The notes under the pieces are model-generated. The model ran no database searches. It was not told where the DNA came from and was given only the letters and a program-made list of their open reading frames with translations. Position numbers and translations under genes: made by a program. Of a stretch of DNA of 64,000 bases, positions 60,702 through 64,000 are shown one piece after another (positions within the stretch are counted from its first letter, which is position 1; every line of letters begins with the position of its first letter). The DNA is from Fodinibacter sp963695175 (GTDB taxonomy: Bacteria; Actinomycetota; Actinomycetes; Actinomycetales; Dermatophilaceae), in the NCBI GenBank assembly GCA_963695175.1, contig CAVOGG010000009.1:558001-622000 (forward strand), written 5' to 3'.

Positions 60702-61736
60702 GTGATCAGTGAGGACCGCCGGTTGCGCGTGCTGCGCGCCATCGTCCAGGACTACGTCCAGACCTCCGAGCCGGTCGGCTCCAAGGCCCTGCTCGAACGG
60801 CACCACCTCGGGGTGTCGGCGGCCACCGTGCGCAACGACATGGCGGTGCTCGAGGAGGAGGGGCTGATCGCCGCCCCCCACACCAGCGCCGGGCGGGTGC
60901 CCACCGACGCCGGCTACCGCCTGTTCGTCGACCGGCTCTCGGCCGTGAAGCCGATGAGCGCCGCCGAGCAGCGGGCCATCGCGCAGTTCCTCGAGGGGGC
61001 CGTCGACCTCGACGACGTCGTCGACCGCACCGTTCGCCTGCTCGCGTCGCTGACCCGCCAGGTCGCCGTCGTGCAGTACCCGTCGCTGGCGCGCTCGTCG
61101 GTGCGCCACGTCGAGCTCGTGCCGATCGGGGCCGAGCGACTCCTCGTCGTGCTCATCACCACCACCGGCCGGGTCGAGCAGCGCGTCATCGAGGTCGGCG
61201 CCGACCTGCTCGGCGACGACGGCGAGGGCACCCTGTCGACCCTGCGCACCGAGCTCAACCGGGCCACCTCCGGGCGCACCCTCACCGAGGCGGCCAGCGA
61301 GCTCGCGGCCGTGCCCGACCGGCTCGACCCGGCCCTGCGCGACCTGGTGCGCCGCATCAGCACGGCGCTCGACGACTCCCTCGTCGAGGAGCGCGAGGAG
61401 CGGGTCGTCCTCGCCGGCACCGCCAACCTCGCCCGGGTCGGCCCCGACTTCACCATGAGCCTGGGGCCGGTGCTCGAGGCCCTCGAGGAGCACGTCGTGC
61501 TGCTCAAGCTGCTCGGCACCGTCGCCGAGCAGGGCGGCAGCATCGCCGTGCGGATCGGGCACGAGAACCCGTACGCCGGGCTGCACACCACCTCGATGGT
61601 CACCACCGGCTACGGCGCCGGCGCCGACCTCGTCGCCGGCCTGGGGGTGGTGGGCCCGACCCGGATGGACTACCCCACGACGATGGCCTCCGTGCGAGCC
61701 GTCGCGACCTACGTCTCGCGGATCCTCGCCGAGTAG
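60702..61736 (+). CDS. hrcA: Heat-inducible transcriptional repressor HrcA
   Basis: 344 aa from the GTG at 60702, with GGAGG eight bases upstream. Represses heat-shock genes through CIRCE and is kept active by GroEL. Seen: an N-terminal winged helix (DRRLRVLRAIVQDYVQTSEP, GSKALLERHHLGVSAATVRN, HTSAGRVPTDAGYRLFVD) and the GAF-like HrcA domain with VLIGHENPY-type sequence IRIGHENPYAGL near 280. It begins the hrcA-dnaJ-rsmE operon. Confidence 0.96.
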   Translation: MISEDRRLRVLRAIVQDYVQTSEPVGSKALLERHHLGVSAATVRNDMAVLEEEGLIAAPHTSAGRVPTDAGYRLFVDRLSAVKPMSAAEQRAIAQFLEGAVDLDDVVDRTVRLLASLTRQVAVVQYPSLARSSVRHVELVPIGAERLLVVLITTTGRVEQRVIEVGADLLGDDGEGTLSTLRTELNRATSGRTLTEAASELAAVPDRLDPALRDLVRRISTALDDSLVEEREERVVLAGTANLARVGPDFTMSLGPVLEALEEHVVLLKLLGTVAEQGGSIAVRIGHENPYAGLHTTSMVTTGYGAGADLVAGLGVVGPTRMDYPTTMASVRAVATYVSRILAE

Positions 61737-61805
61737 CCGACCACCGCCGCCCGCCGCGGCGCCCCAGCCCGACCTGACCGACACCGTCCGAAGGACCTGC
61801 CACCA

Positions 61806-62933
61806 GTGAACGACTACTACGCCGACCTCGGGGTCGCCCGCGACGCCACCGCGGAGGACATCAAGCGCGCCTACCGCAAGTCCGCCCGGCGCTACCACCC
61901 CGACGTCAACCCGGGCCCGGAGGCCGAGGAGCAGTTCAAGAAGCTCTCCCAGGCCTACGACGTGCTGTCCGACCCGGACAAGAAGCAGGCCTACGACCAC
62001 GGCTCGGACCCCTACGGCTCGGGCGCCGCCGGCTTCGGCCAGGGCTTCTCGTTCAGCGACATCATGGACGCCTTCTTCGGCGGCCAGGCCGGCGCCGCCG
62101 GGCGCGGCCCCCGCTCGCGGACCACCCGCGGCCAGGACGCCCTCGTGCGGCTCGACATCGACCTCGGCGACGCCGTGTTCGGCGCCCAGAAGGACCTCAC
62201 CATCGACACCGCGGTGGCCTGCTCCACCTGCCGCGGCGCCGGCATGCAGCCGGGCACGTCGACCCGCACCTGCGACGTGTGTGCGGGTCGCGGCGAGATC
62301 CAGCAGGTGCAGCGCAGCTTCCTGGGCCAGGTGATGACCACCCGCCCCTGCATGACCTGCCAGGGCTACGGCCAGCTGATCACCGACCCGTGCTACGAGT
62401 GCTCGGGCGACGGCCGGGTGCGCACCCGCCGCACGCTCACCCTCAAGGTGCCCGCGGGCGTCGACACGGGCACCCGCATCCAGCTCGCCGGTGAGGGCGA
62501 GGTCGGGCACGGCGCCGGCCCCGCCGGTGACCTCTACGTCGAGGTGGCCGTCAACCGGCACCCCACCTTCCAGCGGCGCGGCGACGACCTGCACGCGACC
62601 ATCGAGGTGCCGATGACCGCCGCGGCGCTCGGCGCCTCCCTCGCGATGGACACCTTCGACGGCCCGCGCGACCTCGACGTGCGGCGCGGCACCCAGTCCG
62701 GCGACTCGATCACCCTGCGCGGCCTGGGCGTCACCCACCTGCGGGGCACCGGCCGCGGCGACGTCGTCGTGCACGCGATGGTGCAGACCCCGACCAAGCT
62801 CGACGCCGCGCAGGAGGAGCTGCTCCGGCAGCTGGCCGCCGCACGTGGCGAGGAGCGGCCGGAGGGGCGGGTCGCCAACCCCGCCGAGGGCTCGATCTTC
62901 GGCAAGCTGCGCGACGCCTTCAAGGCCCGATGA
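61806..62933 (+). CDS. dnaJ: Chaperone DnaJ (type I)
   Basis: 375 aa from the GTG at 61806, with AAGGA upstream. Hsp40 co-chaperone of DnaK. Seen: J domain with HPD at 31-33, a Gly/Phe-rich region, four zinc-finger CxxCxGxG motifs (CSTCRGAG, CDVCAGRG, CMTCQGYG, CYECSGDG at about 139-202), and the C-terminal substrate domain. In actinobacteria this hrcA-linked copy is the second DnaJ, next to rsmE. It overlaps rsmE by 4 bp. Confidence 0.97.
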   Translation: MNDYYADLGVARDATAEDIKRAYRKSARRYHPDVNPGPEAEEQFKKLSQAYDVLSDPDKKQAYDHGSDPYGSGAAGFGQGFSFSDIMDAFFGGQAGAAGRGPRSRTTRGQDALVRLDIDLGDAVFGAQKDLTIDTAVACSTCRGAGMQPGTSTRTCDVCAGRGEIQQVQRSFLGQVMTTRPCMTCQGYGQLITDPCYECSGDGRVRTRRTLTLKVPAGVDTGTRIQLAGEGEVGHGAGPAGDLYVEVAVNRHPTFQRRGDDLHATIEVPMTAAALGASLAMDTFDGPRDLDVRRGTQSGDSITLRGLGVTHLRGTGRGDVVVHAMVQTPTKLDAAQEELLRQLAAARGEERPEGRVANPAEGSIFGKLRDAFKAR

Positions 62934-63673
62934 CCCTTCCGCTGCACCTCCTCGCCCCCGAGGCCCTGGCGGGTCGCGGGGTCGGCGACGTCGTCGTGCT
63001 CGACGGACCGGAGGGGCGGCACGCCGCCACCGTGCGGCGCACCCGGGTGGGGGAGCACCTGCTGCTCACCGACGGCGCCGGCCTGCGGGTCGAGGGCGCG
63101 GTCGTCGCCGTCGGCCCGGGCACGCTCGACCTGCGGGTGGTCTCGGTGGGCGCGGACCCCCAGCCGAACCCGCGGTTCGTGCTGGTGCAGGCCCTGGCGA
63201 AGAACGACCGCGACGACCAGGCGATCGAGGCGGCCACCGAGTGCGGGGTCGACGAGGTCGTGCCGTGGCAGGCGTCGCGCAGCGTGGTGCAGTGGCGCGG
63301 CGAACGCGGTGAGAAGGCCCGGCGCAAGTGGGATGCCGTGCTCGTGGCCGCCACCAAGCAGTCCCGTCGCACGCGGCGACCGGTGCTCGCCCCGACGGCC
63401 AGCACGGCCGACGTCGCCGCGCGGGTGCGCGACGCGGCATCCGCCCTCGTGCTGCACGAGGACGCCACCGTTCCGCTCGCCGGCGTCACCCTCCCGGATG
63501 CCGGTGACGTGCTGCTCGTCGTCGGCCCCGAGGGCGGCGTGTCGCCGGAGGAGCTGGAGGCCCTCACCGAGGCAGGTGCGGTGGCCGTGCGCCTGGGCAG
63601 CACGGTGCTGCGCTCGTCGAGCGCCGGCCCGGCCGCGCTGGCCGTGCTCAGCGCGATGGCACGCTGGCGCTGA
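62930..63673 (+). CDS. rsmE: 16S rRNA (uracil(1498)-N(3))-methyltransferase RsmE
   Basis: 247 aa from the ATG at 62930, overlapping the dnaJ stop as ATGA. Methylates U1498 in the decoding centre. Seen: an N-terminal PUA-like domain, then a SPOUT knot with VQALAKNDRDDQAIEAATEC, VVPWQASRSVVQW, VVGPEGGVSPEELEAL and the final VRLGSTVLRSSSAGPAALAV, all RsmE signatures. The dnaJ-rsmE coupling is conserved across actinobacteria. Confidence 0.96.
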   Translation: MTLPLHLLAPEALAGRGVGDVVVLDGPEGRHAATVRRTRVGEHLLLTDGAGLRVEGAVVAVGPGTLDLRVVSVGADPQPNPRFVLVQALAKNDRDDQAIEAATECGVDEVVPWQASRSVVQWRGERGEKARRKWDAVLVAATKQSRRTRRPVLAPTASTADVAARVRDAASALVLHEDATVPLAGVTLPDAGDVLLVVGPEGGVSPEELEALTEAGAVAVRLGSTVLRSSSAGPAALAVLSAMARWR

Positions 63674-63682
63674 CCCGCCCGG

Positions 63683-64000
63683 CTACCGGGCCTCGAGCTC
63701 GGCCAGGTCGCGCCGCGCGAACCGCAGGTGGTCGGCGTGCTCGCGCACCACGACGGTCAGGCACTCCAGCACCGAGAACGACTCCGCGCCCCAGTCCGGG
63801 GAGAGCACGGCGGTGCGCACCTCGGGCAGGTCGGCGTCGGTGACGCCCGCGAGCAGCCCGGTGAACCGGCGACGGCGCTCGCCGTGCAGGGCCACGACCT
63901 CGTCGAGCGACGGCCGGGCGGCCACGGTGAGACCCATCTCGGCGGCCCCGGCATCCGTGGTGTCGGTCGGGGGCAGACCGAGCGGGTGGAAGACGCCCGG
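63683..64000 (-). CDS. DinB-family protein (5' end outside the window)
   Basis: The visible 105 residues run to the window edge without a stop upstream, in frame from position 64000, so the start lies beyond. An internal ATG at 63937 is in frame but the sequence before it reads well as coding (GVFHPLGLPPTDTTDAGAAE). Seen: helical sequence with LDEVVALHGERRRRFTGLLA and SVLECLTVVVREHADHLRFA, like the DinB/maleylpyruvate-isomerase four-helix family with metal-binding His. Function uncertain. Confidence 0.7.
   Translation of the reverse strand, partial: PGVFHPLGLPPTDTTDAGAAEMGLTVAARPSLDEVVALHGERRRRFTGLLAGVTDADLPEVRTAVLSPDWGAESFSVLECLTVVVREHADHLRFARRDLAELEAR

Overview
The window is very GC-rich, densely coded bacterial chromosome. 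The gene neighbourhoods point to a high-GC actinobacterium: pgsA-cinA-clgR; recA-recX with DUF3046 nearby; holA-rpsT-lepA-hemW-hrcA-dnaJ-rsmE; and miaB, miaA, dapF and hflX together. Family-level placement in the Micrococcales (for example Intrasporangiaceae) is only a guess from codon habit and gene content. I see no tRNA, rRNA, CRISPR array, insertion sequence or prophage. This is core chromosome with a few accessory genes between housekeeping blocks.

Layout. 1-487 is a non-coding, hairpin-rich and partly AT-rich region before ftsK. 0.5-9.3 kb carries ftsK, a MauE-thioredoxin membrane fusion, an odd ion channel, a dipeptidase, rimO, pgsA, cinA and clgR. 9.3-14.8 kb, on the minus strand, is a DNA-repair pair, lhr then a Nei-type glycosylase. 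15.5-17.7 kb holds a secreted repeat protein broken by more than twenty small frameshifts. 17.7-19.7 kb is a two-gene agmatine-to-putrescine module. 20-22.6 kb is an ABC-2 exporter. 22.7-25.6 kb has a frameshifted homocysteine methyltransferase and recA-recX behind two DNA-damage promoters. 26.2-29.5 kb is a compact ATP-grasp / alpha-E / transglutaminase operon. 29.5-31.6 kb is arsR-sulP behind a near-perfect operator.

31.7-42.2 kb contains miaB, small proteins, a thioredoxin-reductase-like fusion, def, miaA (one-base frameshift), dapF, an F420-type oxidoreductase, a methyltransferase, hflX and a tandem acetyltransferase. 42.3-52.3 kb has fhs, dinG, holA, rpsT, a lone MazF/PemK toxin, a regulator/peptidase divergon and lepA. 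52.3-55.3 kb is a sensor kinase, response regulator and SARP-like regulator in tandem. The rest holds a NUDIX hydrolase, DUF4442, a tyrosine phosphatase, hemW, DUF4870, TfoX and DUF3097 proteins, hrcA (CIRCE-controlled), dnaJ, rsmE and a partial DinB-like gene.

Two themes recur. Many genes have a TANNNT -10 hexamer ending 6-7 bases before the start codon, the signature of leaderless mRNAs; I used this to choose starts. DNA-damage functions (recA-recX, lhr-nei, dinG) and translation or RNA-modification functions (rimO, miaB, miaA, hflX, rpsT, lepA, rsmE, def) are over-represented. The best candidates for unexplored biology are the ATP-grasp/alpha-E/transglutaminase operon, the arsR-sulP unit, the HTH/S41-peptidase divergon and the structured region at 1-363.
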